NCBI GenBank assembly: GCA_029339195.1
Contig: JAPTJF010000017.1
Location: 1-64,000, forward strand
DNA length: 64,000 bases
Source of the DNA: Micractinium sp. NFX-FRZ
Taxonomy: Eukaryota; Chlorophyta; Trebouxiophyceae; Chlorellales; Chlorellaceae
Direction of reading: 5' to 3'
Shown here: piece by piece, positions 11,501 to 28,678 of the stretch
How the letters are laid out: each line of letters opens with the position of its first letter
Numbering within the stretch: position 1 is the first letter of the stretch
Position numbers and translations under genes: made by a program
The notes under the pieces: model-generated
Told to the model about the DNA's origin: nothing
Database searches by the model: none
The model's input: the letters and a program-made list of their open reading frames with translations, nothing else

Positions 11501-11948
11501 GTGAGTAGCCAGAGATGAAGATTGCACATTGTAGATTGCACATTAATAGTAATGGTTAAAGAGGTCCTCGCCCACATCCGGTGCCCAAAGAAGAAACAAG
11601 GTGCATGTGGCAAGAGGGCCTTGCTTGCGATGAATGGCAGCCGGTGTAGTTGGCACGCAGCTGGCTGCATGCAGAAGGGTTGGGTCCGCATGGCAGGCGG
11701 TAGGGCAGAGGCAGGCGTCAGCTTGAAGTCAGCAGCACCGCACGCAGGAGTCCTGCCCCAGCTCTGAGCGCCTCCCCGGCCTATACCTTCTGGGCGGGAG
11801 GCGGGTCCACGGCATCGGTTGTGGCATTGGTGCAAGTGGCCAACGGGCGCAGGCGGCCCACCAGCCGTGAGGGGTTACCCCGGGAGGTAGCCAGCGCGGC
11901 CAGGGCCGCAGCGCCAGCCCCAACCATGGCAGCTGCTCTGCCCGCCAT
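8600..11948 (-). CDS. NIT2: Omega-amidase / NIT2-type nitrilase, 330 aa
   Basis: Eight exons on the minus strand sum to 993 nt: 11948-11787, 11378-11285, 10904-10759, 10541-10443, 10069-9974, 9691-9595, 9222-9049, 8724-8600. The carbon-nitrogen hydrolase triad is visible: Glu94 in LPEMWN, Lys167 in GRHRK, Cys208 in GICYDIRF. Segments such as [32 protein letters not shown] and QKRSDLY match animal and plant NIT2, which converts alpha-ketoglutaramate and alpha-ketosuccinamate to 2-oxoacids and ammonia. The first about 50 residues are extra, rich in Ala, Arg and Ser, and look like a mitochondrial or plastid transit peptide. The intron after exon 4 has a GC donor (GCAAGC). Three introns contain degenerate copies of adjacent exon ends; one at 10070-10165 is in frame (see findings). 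Confidence 0.92.
9190..9480 (-). repeat. Degenerate copies of the nitrilase exon 7 start
   Basis: The exon 7 acceptor region (minus-strand CAG followed by codons for AFNM) recurs near 9319 and 9449, and the block around 9245-9305 repeats a GTTGGAA...AAACATGCATG unit twice. The copies lie in the intron upstream of exon 7. Confidence 0.75.
9974..10165 (-). repeat. 96-bp in-frame tandem duplication of a nitrilase exon
   Basis: The exon at 9974-10069 and its acceptor are repeated exactly 96 bases upstream (10070-10165). The first about 55 bases of the copy are close to identical and encode [16 protein letters not shown]; the rest diverges. No stop lies between the copies. Confidence 0.85.
10840..11230 (-). 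repeat. Degenerate copies of the nitrilase exon 3 region
   Basis: GGCGCCTGCAGTGGTGAGAG at the exon 3 acceptor (10900-10919) recurs at about 11118-11137. The exon segment GAAGCTGTC...GGGGCAGT (near 10847) has degenerate copies near 10973 and 11188. These lie in the intron between exons 2 and 3. Confidence 0.7.
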
Positions 11949-12452
11949 TGCTGGGGCTGCCTGAACTGCACGGAATGACGGGGCGCAGGTAAAGGTGGCA
12001 AGGGAAGTTGAACTCACAAAAGGCGCGAAGCAGCCCACCAGCCCCGCCGCCGCTTGGCAGGGCGCGGCGCCCGCCCCTGCCAGGTGGGTGCTCAACCGGG
12101 TCGTCTGTGCGCGTGCTGGATGTTCTGAAGCCAACCGGTCTTACATGAGCTGTGACTCTCGCGCGCTAAGGTCGCTCGTGCGCCACAGACGAGCAGCAAC
12201 TTCACAATGTACACGCTCTAGGGGCCACCTGCCAATTTAAGCACAGTGCGAGCAAATCGATGGGAACATCAGGATGCGCAAACGGCTATTGGGCACACGC
12301 CGAACCCTGCCCTCGTGGAGACAGCTCGGCCTGCGGCGCAATGCCGAGCTTGCAGGGCGCTGAGGCACCGTTACATTGTATTTCCTGTAGTTGGCAGGGT
12401 CTAGAAACCCCGGCAGCGGCTGCAACCAGGAGCTGTCCGCCCGCTCGAAAAC
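11949..12452. promoter_or_regulatory. Divergent promoter region, nitrilase / coiled-coil gene
   Basis: About 500 bases separate two head-to-head start codons (11948 minus, 12453 plus), so both promoters and 5'UTRs must lie here. No defined box was identified. Confidence 0.4.
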
Positions 12453-14446
12453 ATGCAGGCGCAGCAAGTGTCCAATGTGTTACATGTGCTACGGGGTGCG
12501 GCCCGCGAGCTGGGCGCCTCGCAGCCCTGCTCCCAGCCCGGCACGCCAACCGGACAGGGCGCCAGCCTGGGCGCCGCCGACCCGTCGTTGGCGCCGCCCT
12601 CCACCGCCAACCTGCTGCTGCAAATCAGCGCGTTACACAAGGCCTTTCTAGCCTTATCGGAAGCATTCATGGAGGAGCTGGACCAGCGGTCCACCGATCA
12701 AGAGCAGCAGCGGGCGGCGGTGGAGTCGGTGCGGCGGGAGTGCTCAGCCAAGCTGCAGGTGGGAGGACGGGCCCCACAAAGGGCTGCTCTGCCCGGTGCC
12801 CTGGTGCTGAGCACCCGCATGCTCATGCGCTGCCGCTTTTAGGGAGTTAAATCAGCTGCGTTTTATCACGAAACCCAATGAAGATGGGTTCGCTGATAGC
12901 ACCATTCCTTCACATCTGTCGAAGTCTGGTAGCCGGCACCTGGCTGACCCCTCCCTCTCCCACGCCCCCTGCGTACCGCTCGCTCCCTGCAGGCGCTGGT
13001 CTCCCTGCTTGCAGAGGCGTTTTATGTGTAGCGCACACACACAACTGTGGCTCGCTCACTGTGATTTATGACTCTCCGCTTGCTCCCTTTGTCCCTGTGC
13101 TTGCAGGCCGTGGTCTCCCTGCGGGCCGACATGCACGAACTGGCAGAGGCAGACCGGCAGGCAGCAGCAGCCGAGGCAGCACTGGCGCAGCGGTGCGGCC
13201 GGTTGGAAGCAGAACTGGCCGCATTGCGGCAGGAGGGGCAGGAGGGGCAGCAGCGTGCGGCCGAGGCGGCAGCAGCGGCGGCAGCAGCGGCGGTGCAGCA
13301 GCAGGTGGAGGCGGCGGTAGCGCGCCAGCTGGCGGCTGCGCAGCAGCGGTGGGCGGCCGAGTCGCTGCCGCCGTTGCTGCAGCCGCTGCAAGAGGCGGTG
13401 GGTGCGACTGCTGAGCTGGCAGCGCAGGTGGCCACAGATGTGGGCGGCCTGGCTGCTCGGGTGGAGCACCTGGCACGGCAGTGTGAGCGCACTGAGGCGG
13501 CGCATGCAAACCACGAGGAGCGGGTGCATCGGCTGGAGGATGCCAGCATGGAGCATGTGCACGGTGCCACCGCCAGCAGGGATGCAGCGCAGCAGGCGCA
13601 GCAGCAGGCGGAGCAGCTGCAGCAGCTGCAGCAGGCGGTGCGCTCGCTGCAGCTGGGGCACTCGCGGCTGGACGAGGCCGTGCAGCAGGCAAGGCAGGCG
13701 CAGCAGCAGCAGGCACAGCAGGAGCAGCAGCGGCAGGCGCAGCAGCAGGCGCAGCAGCAGGCGCAGCAGCAGGCGCAGCAGCACCTAGCACACGGCCCCC
13801 TGCGGCCTGGAGAGCTCGAGTGCCTGGCAGCGGCGGCGGCAGAGCTGCCGGCATTGCAGCAGGGCCTGGCCGCGGTGGCGGAGCAGCAGGCGCAGCAGGC
13901 CAGGACGACCGAAGAGCTGGTGCAGTCAGGTGGGTGCGCCTTGCCGGGGGCAGGGAGGCACAGGCGTGCTGCTGCCGCTGCTGTTCCCGCTGCCCAGCCC
14001 TGTGCATTGCCTGCATGCACTGCACCGGCTTGCAATGAATGGGTGCCCCTTGCGCCCTGCCTTTGGGCAACCTCATCGGCGCACTGCCTGGCCACTCTGC
14101 CCCCGCCAACCCCGCCTTGCCCTGCTGCCCTGTCCTGTGGCCTGCTGTTGAATTTGACACAGCTCAGCCCCGTCCGAGGCACCACATAGCCCTGCCCTGT
14201 GGCTTGCTGGGGGCCCAAGAAGAAGCAATCCCTGCCTCCTCCCCCCCCCCCGCCCTCCCTGCAGTGCTGGCCGACGTCACGGCGCTGGCGCGGCACACCA
14301 AGGCGCTGGACCGTGAGGTGCGCAGCCTGCGGCGGGAGGCGCAGCAGACGCAGCAGGCGCTGCTGCACAGCTGCTCCACTTTCAGCCGAGCGCTGTCCAT
14401 CCCCTCGCCCGTCGGCCCCTTCACCTCCTTCCCGCCGCAGCTCTGA
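12453..14446 (+). CDS. Gln/Ala-rich coiled-coil protein, 436 aa, unknown function
   Basis: Three exons (12453-12758, 13107-13929, 14265-14446) join in frame to 1,311 nt. The N-terminal 55 residues are loose and Pro/Gly/Ser-rich. From about residue 60 to the end it is heptad-like: LHKAFLALSEAFMEELDQ, then long Ala/Gln/Glu stretches, and a run of QQAQ repeats near residues 305-330 encoded by a 12-bp CAGCAGGCGCAG array. The last exon continues the helix (VTALARHTKALDREVRSL) and ends in a Pro/Ser tail. No enzyme motif, signal peptide or membrane segment is seen. It resembles structural coiled-coil proteins generally (cytoskeletal, centrosomal, tethering), but composition alone cannot place it. 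Its first intron carries a partial copy of the exon 2 start near 12990. Confidence 0.75.
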
Positions 14447-15023
14447 TGTGAAGCACCCAGCAGCTAAGCAATGTCCATCCCTTCCCCCATAAGACCCTTC
14501 ATCTGCGACCTGCCCCAGCCCTGATGCCATTTTAAGCTTGTGGGGGTACCAGCATACCATCAGAAACGGTCGGCCATTCTTCCTCACGGCCCCTGCTCTC
14601 TCAGACAAACACCACCTGCACTGCCCCCACTGTTCTGCACCCACTTTGCTTCCGCTCTGTGGCCGTTTCAGTTCTGGCAGGGCCTGTTACATGGCGAAGC
14701 CGCCCCGCAGACGAGGACACGGCACCCGCACACAGCGCACACGCCAGAGTGGTGATGAAGGCGGGGGTGAGAGAGGGGCAGGCACCCCGGGCCACGCAGC
14801 GCACCGACATGCGGCATGCAGCCAGCGCGCGGCCACCCCGCTCCCGCCCCCGCCAGGCACACCCTAAAGAGGCCGTCGCAGGCCGCCAGCGCAGCAGCGC
14901 ATCGCTGTCAGTTGCCAGCTCAGCGCCGCGCCGGCCGCCAGCTCAGCACCCAAGCATCCCAGCAGCCGGCTCCAGCTTGGAACAGCTCCAAGCTCAAGCT
15001 CAGCTGCAGTATGCTTGTGAGCT
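14447..15023. other. Convergent 3' region
   Basis: Region between the coiled-coil gene (+) and eS12 (-). Short open frames on both strands lack support. A minus-strand TGTAA at 14687-14691 may end the eS12 transcript. Confidence 0.45.
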
Positions 15024-16429
15024 CTAGCGGCTCTTCAGGTACTCCTGCAGGATGGCCAGGCCCTCGGTCTCCTCGCCGTAGTCGGTGATCACGGCGCACG
15101 AGCACTTGACGACCTGCAGCACACGACGTAAGCAAGTCATAGGAATGAGTTGGGGGAAGTCACTGGGCAAGACGGTGGCAGTGGTCAGGGGCGCAGGAGC
15201 GCTTGGCAACCTGCCGAAAGAGCAACGGCGGGGCCTCCACTTGACTGGCCACAGTGCTAGACCAGGCCGCACTTCCCAGCCGGACCCCAGCAGCGCGCCC
15301 GACCAGGCCAGCGCTCAACCCTGCTTGGACCCGCCCAGAGCAGCTGGGCAGCAGCCCCTCATCCCGGCAACAGCGCCCTCAAGGGTCGATCCTGCATAGT
15401 CGCTTCCGCACCCCTCCATGTCACCCCAGCCTCAACCGCGCAAGCAAATGTGGCCACATCCTGCGACTGCTAAACCCCTTGTGGCTGCTCTCACCTTGCG
15501 GGCCTCGCCCTCGGCGTCGATCTTGCACAGGCCGGCCCACTGGCCCAGGGTCTGCTGCTCGGGCACGGAGATGAGGTTGACCGACTGCTCGGCGCACAGC
15601 GCCTCAATCAGCTTCTTGTAGTCGGGCTGGTTGCAGTCGTCCGCCAGGATGGCCAGCTGGGCCTGGCCGCGCTCAATGGCGCGGGCAGACTCGTGCAGGC
15701 CGCGGGACAGGCCGTCGTGGGCCAGAGCCTTCTTCATCACCACCTGGTGCATGGGGGATAGTGGGGGCGGTGCCAGGGGGTGCAAGTGCCAGGTGTGAGC
15801 GAGTAGTTTTGGAGTGACAGGACAAGGGCTGTACTGGGCGCGGGCCGACATTGTGGCGCAGGGATGGGAGATGGTGATGGGCTTGGGAGAAGAGGAGGGG
15901 CAGGTGGGACAAGCGCTCGTTGGTGAGAGTGCCTGCACTGCCCAGCCCACTGCCATATGCCCTGCCAGCCCCTGCCGCCGCTGCCGTCTCGCTGAGGCAG
16001 CGCCTGGCGGGCGGCGTCCCGGATCCAACGCTGCCCAGCTGCCATACTGCTCACTGCTGCTTAGTTGATGCCAGGCCAGGCACCACAGCCCTTGTTGTTG
16101 CCCCCGCTGGACATACAGGCTGGATTGGAAAGGAAGAATGAGTGGGCCCACCTGGATGGCGGTGTTGAGGTCCATGGGCTCATTGGGGGCGGCGGCCGCA
16201 GGGGCCTCCTGCACAGAACGCGGGCTCTCCCCTCTGCAGGCGAGGCGTGGCGTGGCGTGGCGGGGGCGGCGGCAGGCTCAGCGGGCGGGCGAGCAGGCAG
16301 GTTGGGCGGGGCAGGAAAGAGCTGCCCCTGCAAATGGAATGTGGGGGTTGCCTGTCGATGCCAGTGGCACAAAGGCACAAGGCAGGAAGGCCTCGTAGCC
16401 GCCAGCTGCAGTGGCACCGCCGCCGCCAT
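15024..16429 (-). CDS. RPS12: 40S ribosomal protein eS12 (RPS12), 135 aa
   Basis: Four exons on the minus strand: 16429-16418, 16208-16152, 15743-15495, 15113-15024 (408 nt). The body is typical eS12: [88 protein letters not shown]. It is a component of the small ribosomal subunit in the cytosol, of usual length (human 132 residues). The first exon is the weakest part: a 12-base ATG GCG GCG GCG followed by a GTGCCA donor. It was chosen because it joins in phase to the [11 protein letters not shown] exon, as in other eS12 proteins that start with a short acidic/Ala leader. Confidence 0.93.
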
Positions 16430-17034
16430 CACCGCCCCCTGCAGGCTGCTCGCAGCCAGCGCGGCAGCCTCCCGCTGCATCGTTCAAGCCTACACCGCAA
16501 TGACAGTCTGCGGTGGTGCTGCGCAGCTGCAAGCCCTCCTAGCACCGCACCCGTCAGACATGTTGGTCCTTGACAGTAAAACTGCCTCCCTGTGTCTTCT
16601 TCCTTTGGAAGAGAGCCTGCAGGGAAGGATGGAACAGCGACTTAGCAAGGAGCCGCCCTGGGCGAAACATGCAGCGCCTGCATGCACCGCGAGGCCCACC
16701 AAGTCGCACCTGGTAGCCTCGGGCGAGTTTGCTAGCTTGCAAGAGGGCGAGGCAGGGCGGGAGAGGCAGCATAGAGGCAGCCCCGGGTCCTGCTGCGGCA
16801 TGCTACCGCCCATGCACCTGCCGGCGGCATGTGATGGCGATCCCAAGCGCGCCTATGCATTGTCAATATCTTGTGCTCAGGTTTTAGCGTCACGCTCCAT
16901 TAATAGCACCCTCTCGATACACCATCATCGTTTGCTTCGCCATCGGCTCACCCTCGGCCGCTGTGACCTCATTCGAACAGCCAAACCGCCCTGAGTGATC
17001 AACCAGGCAGTGCAGGCAGCCGGGCACGCCCGCA
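16430..17034. promoter_or_regulatory. Divergent promoter region, eS12 / SRPK
   Basis: About 600 bases between the eS12 ATG (minus, 16429) and the kinase ATG (17035). Short frames here are not supported as genes. Confidence 0.4.
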
Positions 17035-22886
<5,852 letters not shown>

Positions 22887-23766
22887 GGCGGCCGCGCCCG
22901 GCGCCACATGCGCCCTGACCCCCCGTCCGTCACCTGCACGGAGCCAGCCCCTTCTTTTTTCTGGCCTTTTTTGCACGCACTGTAGCACGCAGACCCTGTG
23001 CCTTCTGATTCTTCCTACATCCTCTGTAGCCTAGCATAAGACCCGACTTTGTCATGCTTCAGACACACGTCCCCAACATTACCGTGCCACCTTCGCGCAC
23101 TGCTGTGCTGACCGCGCTTGCCTCTCTTCCCGCAGCCCTAGTCCCACCGTGCCGGGCTTGATCACAATTCTTTGCTCTTCCCGCTCACGCTCTTCCCTGC
23201 TTTTGACGTTCCTGCTTCGCCTTGCTGCACAACCTGATGCCAGTGGACCACCGTGCGCCTCCGGCACACCAGCCCTCTTCACCACACCCACTCCGCACAT
23301 ATGACGCACCTGTGAAACCGAACAGCGCACAACGATGGAGGCATGCCGCACATTCGTGCAGAAGGAGAGCAGAGGCAGGAGCGGGCGGGGTGCATGGACA
23401 TGGCGGCGGCAGCGGGTGGAAGGCGGGCGTCCTGGTTTTGACACTGCACGGTTGCGACCTTGCCTTTGATTCCCTCCCCCTCCATTCGACAGCCTCCTTC
23501 ACGAGCATCGCTTTGCAGGTGCGCAGCCTTGTAGCCCCATCACCTGGAGCGGCGATCTCGGTCTTTGACAGAGCACCACAGCACGCGTGAATCGCGTCGG
23601 CGACCTTCCTGCGTGGCGCAGCTCCAGCGGTTGCGGCACACCGCCACCCTGCCCCACCGCCCGCCGCCTGCCCCGCCTGCAGGCCGCCCCGCACTCCACC
23701 GTTGACTCCACTTGTCTACAGCCGGCCTCGCTACCTGCAGCTATCCCAAGTGATACAACCTGCATC
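22887..23766. other. Intergenic region between SRPK and UCHL5
   Basis: SRPK 3'UTR and UCHL5 promoter/5'UTR. Only short frames without support are present. Confidence 0.45.
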
Positions 23767-26700
23767 ATGGGGGACCACTGGACCACCATTGAGAGCGACC
23801 CAGGGGTGTTTTCAGAGCTGCTGGAGCGCATGGGCGTCAAGGGCGTGCAGGTGCGGCGTGCCTTGCTTGCTTTGTTCGGGGCCGCTCGCTGTTGCGCTGC
23901 AAAGCAGCTTGCGGCACAGAGGTCGTGTGCAGGTGCATGGGATCAGGCGGCAAACAACGGGGGAAGGGGGTTTCATGCAGTTGAGGGTATGGCGGCGGTG
24001 CTTGGGCATGTGTAGGCAAGCCGGGTGCCGCCGCTCTGCGAGGCGCCCACCGGGGTGTTTGCTGCCTGCCGCTGTGCCAGGCACACAACCAGGGTGCCCC
24101 TGCTGCCAGTGCGCGCCTTCCCTCCGATTGAATCCAAGCCCCAATCTCCCACGGTGCACACCTCCTTACTCCCCTCCCTCTTTCCCTCCTCCTCCCTCAG
24201 ATGGAGGAGCTGTGGTCCCTGGATGAAGACTCCCTGCAGTCCCTCAAGTGAGCGAGGCAGCGCCTGGGCGCCAAAGCTGCTGCTGCTGCCCAAAACGCGT
24301 GCCTGCCTGCTGAACTGCCCATGCCGCCGCTCCGCCACTGCTGCTGCTGCTGCTGGTGTTGGTGCTGAGTGCTGCCATCCTCATCTTGCCGTCTCTGGCA
24401 AGAGGCCCAACCGTTGCCTCCTCTTTCTGTTTTCTCAACCGGCAGAGTTAGCGGTGCTGGTGTGCTGGCCTAACAAACGCATGTGCCCTCGTGTGCAGGC
24501 CCATTTACGGTCTGATCTTCCTGTTCAAGTGGCAGAAGGAGCAGGACGACCGGCCGGTGGCGGCGGACTACGAGGACAAGGGGGTGTTCTTTGCCAGCCA
24601 GGTGTGGAGGACATGGTGATGGGGCGGGGAGAGGGGGATGGGCCCCTGGCTGGCCACGGCTGGGACGCCCGCTTTGCTGGGCTCGGCTGGGCTCCAGGTC
24701 AAGTCTGAGCGAAGGGGGCCCAAAGAGCCAGGTGCCAGACACACCGTGAGTGTTTCCTGCCCGCCTGTCTTTCCCACACACCTGCCCCTCCTCCTCCCCG
24801 CCCCTCACCCTCCCCTACCTTCACCCCCGCCCACCCGCAGGTCATCCACAACGCGTGCGCGACCCAGGCCATCGTGAGCGTGGTGCTCAACCGGCCGGAG
24901 CTGGAGATCGGGGCGGAGCTGGCGCAGCTCAAGGAGTTCGTGGCGGGGATGCCCGCCGAAATGAAGGGTGGGTGGGTGGGGGAAGGGTGGGGGCATGAAC
25001 GGCGGGGGCTGCTGGTCTGTTTGGATCTGGCGCTGGCCATGGCGCTCGTGGCAGGCAATGAGCGGAAGCGTGAAGAGGGGCGAGGAGGTGGCATTTGAAG
25101 ATGCAGGAGTGCCTGATACCAACAGGCACATCATGCACATCATGTCCCACCTGCCTGCCTGCAGGCCTGGCCATCGGCCCCTTCCGCTCCGTGCTCACAT
25201 GGGGAGCGCTGACGCAAACCATTGACCAGTCATGTCCCTCTGTGCCCGCAGGCCTGGCCAGTGGCAACCATTGGCTCCGGTATCATCTGTAATCATCATT
25301 GCATTGCATACAATGCATGCATTCATACAAAGAACTAGCAATGTCCCACCTGCGTGCCTGCAGGCCTGGCCATCGGCAACAGCGACACCATCCGCTCCGT
25401 GCACAACTCCTTCTCCCCGCCCCAGCCCATCGTCCCTGAGAAGGAGGACGACGACGAGAAGGGGGAGGCATTCCACTTCATAGCCTACCTGCCCGTCGGG
25501 TGAGGGGCAGGTGGAGGGGTGGTTCGAGGAGGGGGTGGCAGGCAATAGAGGGAGGGAGTGCTGTGTTAAAAAGGAAGGCCTTCCATTTCATTGCTTACCC
25601 GCCCGTCGGGTGAGGCGGGTGCGTGGTGTTGGCTGCCAGGGTGTCGGGGGTGGAGCACTGCCAGGCAGCAGGCTAGAGGCCTTACACATCATCGCCCACT
25701 GCCCGTCAGGTGAGGCGGGTGGAGGGGGGGTCCCAGGGAGCTAGGCAAGTGCAGGGGTCTAGGCAAGTGGCGGGAAGAGGTGCGTGCTGGGGATGCGGGC
25801 AGTTGCACAGCGGGCAGCGCCTTCAGGGCTATGATCAAGCAAAGGAACAAAGCGAACCTGGGCTCTCCTCCCAACCGCTGCTGGCGCCTGCACCGCACCC
25901 TCAGCGTGCTGTCCCTGCACCATTGCTGCCCGTGACCCATGCTGCCCCACACTCCTGCTGCCCGTCATGCCTTCTGCCCCTCAATTCTGCCCTGCACCCT
26001 TGCCTCCCCTCGCTTGCAGCGGCGCTCTGTATGAGTTGGATGGCCTGAAGCCGGGCCCGATCAAGCTGGCAGACTGCACAGAGGTGGGGCGGGGTGGCCT
26101 TCGGGTGGGGTGGGGGCAGCAGCGCAGCCGACATGCACAGCACAGCACGACTGGGTACCTTGGGTGGCGCGCAGGCAGCTCAAGTGGGGAAGGGGCAGCA
26201 GCCGCCCTGTGCACAGCACAGCGGGGCGGGGTGGTGGCGTGGGTTGCAAGCAGCAGCCGGCATGCACAGCACAACGGGGCGGGGTGGCCTTGGATGTGGT
26301 GGAGGTGTGCGGGGTGCGGCTTGACGGGGAGGCGCAGGAGCAGAACGGATCCGTAGCCAGCCGTCCCAACCTGGTGTGTGATGTGTACCCACGGCAACGC
26401 CTGCCGCCCTCCCTTCGCCCTTGCATGCACTCAAACTAAGCGGTGCACCCGTCCACACCCACGCCAGCCCCTGCAGCTTGAAGCTCAGTAGTCTCTTCTT
26501 GTCACACCGCACGACAATGTGTGTGCCCGCCCCCCTTCTTCCCTGCAGGACGACTGGCTGCCCAAGGCCGCTGCCGCCATCACCGAGCGCATCGGGCGCT
26601 ACGCAGCCAACGAGGTCAAAGTGCGTGGGTTGATTTTTGCCGCAGTACGTGGGCTTTCGTGTGCGTCGGCAGGGGGCAGCGCCGCCGCTGAGGTCAGGTG

Positions 26701-27975
26701 ATCGGGTGTGCAGTTGGCTAAATGGCTAGAAGTGCCTGGTGGATGGTCCGGGCCTGCAGGAAACGTGGGGGTCAAGTGAGCCTCTGCCAGGTGGTGCGCT
26801 CTACGCAGCTACTGCTGTGACGAGGTCAGAGGTGGGTGTGGCCACGTGGCAGTGTCGACTGACCCCATTGTGTTGCTTTGTTGTTGCAGTTCAACCTCAT
26901 GGCCTGCATCGAGGACCGGCGGCAGAAGTACCAACGGGAGCTGGCGCAGCAGCAGCACCTCCAGGCACGCCCTGCGCTTGCCTGCCTGCCTGCCTGCCTG
27001 CCTGCGCCTGCCTGCTGCCCCACCCATGGCGTGTGCCTCCCACCCTGCAGCCTTGCTTTGCGTTGCTGGCCGCTTGCTTTTTGCTGCAGCGGCTCGTTGT
27101 GAAGCCTTCCTCGATGCCCTGGCTGCTTACCCATGTGCCCTCGGCTGCTCGCGTGAAGCAGCGGCTCACTTTTCAACTTCCTTGGTTCCCTCACTGCCCT
27201 CGCTGCCTCCTTTGGAGAACAACGTCCCCCTGCCCCGCTCCCCCTGAGCAGGAGCGCATCCGTGCCAAGCTGGGCAAGAGCGCCCCCCCGCCGGCGGCAG
27301 CCCCGCAGGGCGCGGCGGGCGCAGTGGGCGCAGCGGGCGAGGAGGCGCCGCTTCCTGACGACCCAGACACCCTGGCAGCACAGCTCAGCGAGAGCGAGGC
27401 GGAGGCAGAGCGGTGAGACTCTACTGACATGTGCTTGCTGAGTGTGTGTTGGCTATTTGGTGGTGGCGGGTGTTTGACGGGGGTGTGCGCTGCTCCTTGA
27501 ACAGGCACCTCGGTGGCATAGATGGCATAGAGCGAGGCAGGGAGGTGGGAGAGCACGCTGTGTTGGTGCAGAGCCTGGGTGTGTGGCATGCGGCGGGGTG
27601 GCACGCGTGGTGGTTTCCGTCTGCTGTGCTCCCGTGTCCCCGCCCGCATCTCCCACCCGCATGTCGCTTCCGTAGCAGTGCCTTGCGTCCGTCCACACAG
27701 CCATACTGATACCGAATTATCCCGCCTCAAACAACCTTCCTCCGCGTGGCTCGTGTGCCTGCAGGCTGCACGCCCAGCTGGCAATGGAGGAGGACAAGCG
27801 GCGGCGGTGGGCGGACGAAAACGTGCGCCGGCGGACCGACTACATCCCGCTCGCCTTCCAGCTGCTCACAGCGCTGGCGCAGAAGGGGCAGCTGCAGCCG
27901 CTGGTTGACGGCGCGATGGACAGGCACCGGCAGAAGCGGGAGCAGCAGCAGCAGAAGGCGGGCGGGGCGCAGTAG
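23767..27975 (+). CDS. UCHL5: Ubiquitin C-terminal hydrolase UCHL5/UCH37, 359 aa
   Basis: Ten exons sum to 1,080 nt: 23767-23850, 24201-24247, 24499-24601, 24841-24967, 25364-25499, 26020-26083, 26549-26620, 26890-26964, 27252-27412, 27765-27975. The protein opens with [22 protein letters not shown] and carries the peptidase C12 triad: Cys84 in HNACATQAI, His158 in [10 protein letters not shown], Asp173 in [11 protein letters not shown]. The C-terminal ULD-like tail ([27 protein letters not shown]) is the part that in UCH37 binds the proteasome receptor Rpn13/ADRM1 and INO80. It therefore should be the proteasome-associated deubiquitinase. The intron after 26964 would need a GC donor (CAG/GCACGC), so that junction is the least sure. 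Several introns contain degenerate copies of neighbouring exon ends. Confidence 0.93.
25160..25410 (+). repeat. Copies of the UCHL5 exon 5 acceptor
   Basis: The sequence GCAGGCCTGGCCATCGGC, with flanking TGTCCCACCTGC, occurs at the real acceptor (near 25361) and at about 25161. A shorter version lies at about 25250. The first copy also repeats CGCTCCGTGC. Confidence 0.85.
25441..25731 (+). repeat. Copies of the UCHL5 exon 5 end and donor
   Basis: The exon end encoding the catalytic-His segment plus its donor (CCCGTCGGGTGAGG) is followed by two degenerate copies, about 25571-25621 and 25675-25731. Each keeps a CCCGTC(G/A)GGTGAGGC(G)GG-like junction. Confidence 0.85.
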
Positions 27976-28678
27976 GCGGGCAGCGGCGGCCGGGGGCGGC
28001 AAGCATGGGGCATGCATCCGTCTGCGTGCTTCCACATAGCGCCTGTGCCTGCTGCTGCCACTGCTCTTCCACCTCAACAATGCAGTTGCTGCGACAGCTG
28101 CAACCCTGTCAGCCGGCATGCTGGGCACAATCAACAACAAAGCCCTGTGTACAACTGGGAAGCTGCCATTGAAGCTTGCAGCCAATCGTACGAGGCAAGG
28201 CGGGACGCCGCCTGGGGAACAAGGTGTCCCCATATTTAGCCCTTCTACCACCACTCCACTCTTGTTTCAGACTCATAAACTGCCCTGTCTGGCTGGTCTA
28301 GTTGGCTGCGGGCCTGTGCTGCCCGACGCCTCCGGCGCCTGCGCCACCCTGGCCGTGCCGCCACATGGCCACCTGCGGCCTGCCTCTCTCTCTGTCTCTG
28401 CCGCTCCTGTCCAGATATGGTGCCACATGTGCTATGCCGCCGAGGTGATTCTGAAAGGAAGGTGACCAGCTGCCCCACCGGGCCGCTTGCGATAGTGCCT
28501 CACCGGCGCCCCACCCGGCGGCGCCCCACCCGCCCAGACATGCTGCGCGCAGCTTGAGGCAGCTGATCACGGGTGGCGGTCCCCTACATAATCCCAGCTG
28601 CTGCTGCTGCTCTGCGTGCCCGCCTCCATCACAACCGAGGTTGTTCCGCGCCACCGTCTGGTCGACGCCACCACCATC
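27976..28678. other. Region between UCHL5 and a doubtful small gene
   Basis: 3'UTR of UCHL5 and unassigned sequence. Short frames only. Confidence 0.4.

Noticed and set aside
13022..14644. 540-codon minus-strand open frame rich in Cys/Ser/Ala
   Set aside because: It is the antisense shadow of the CAG/GCN-rich coiled-coil exon; antisense of Gln/Ala repeats reads as Cys/Leu/Ala runs.
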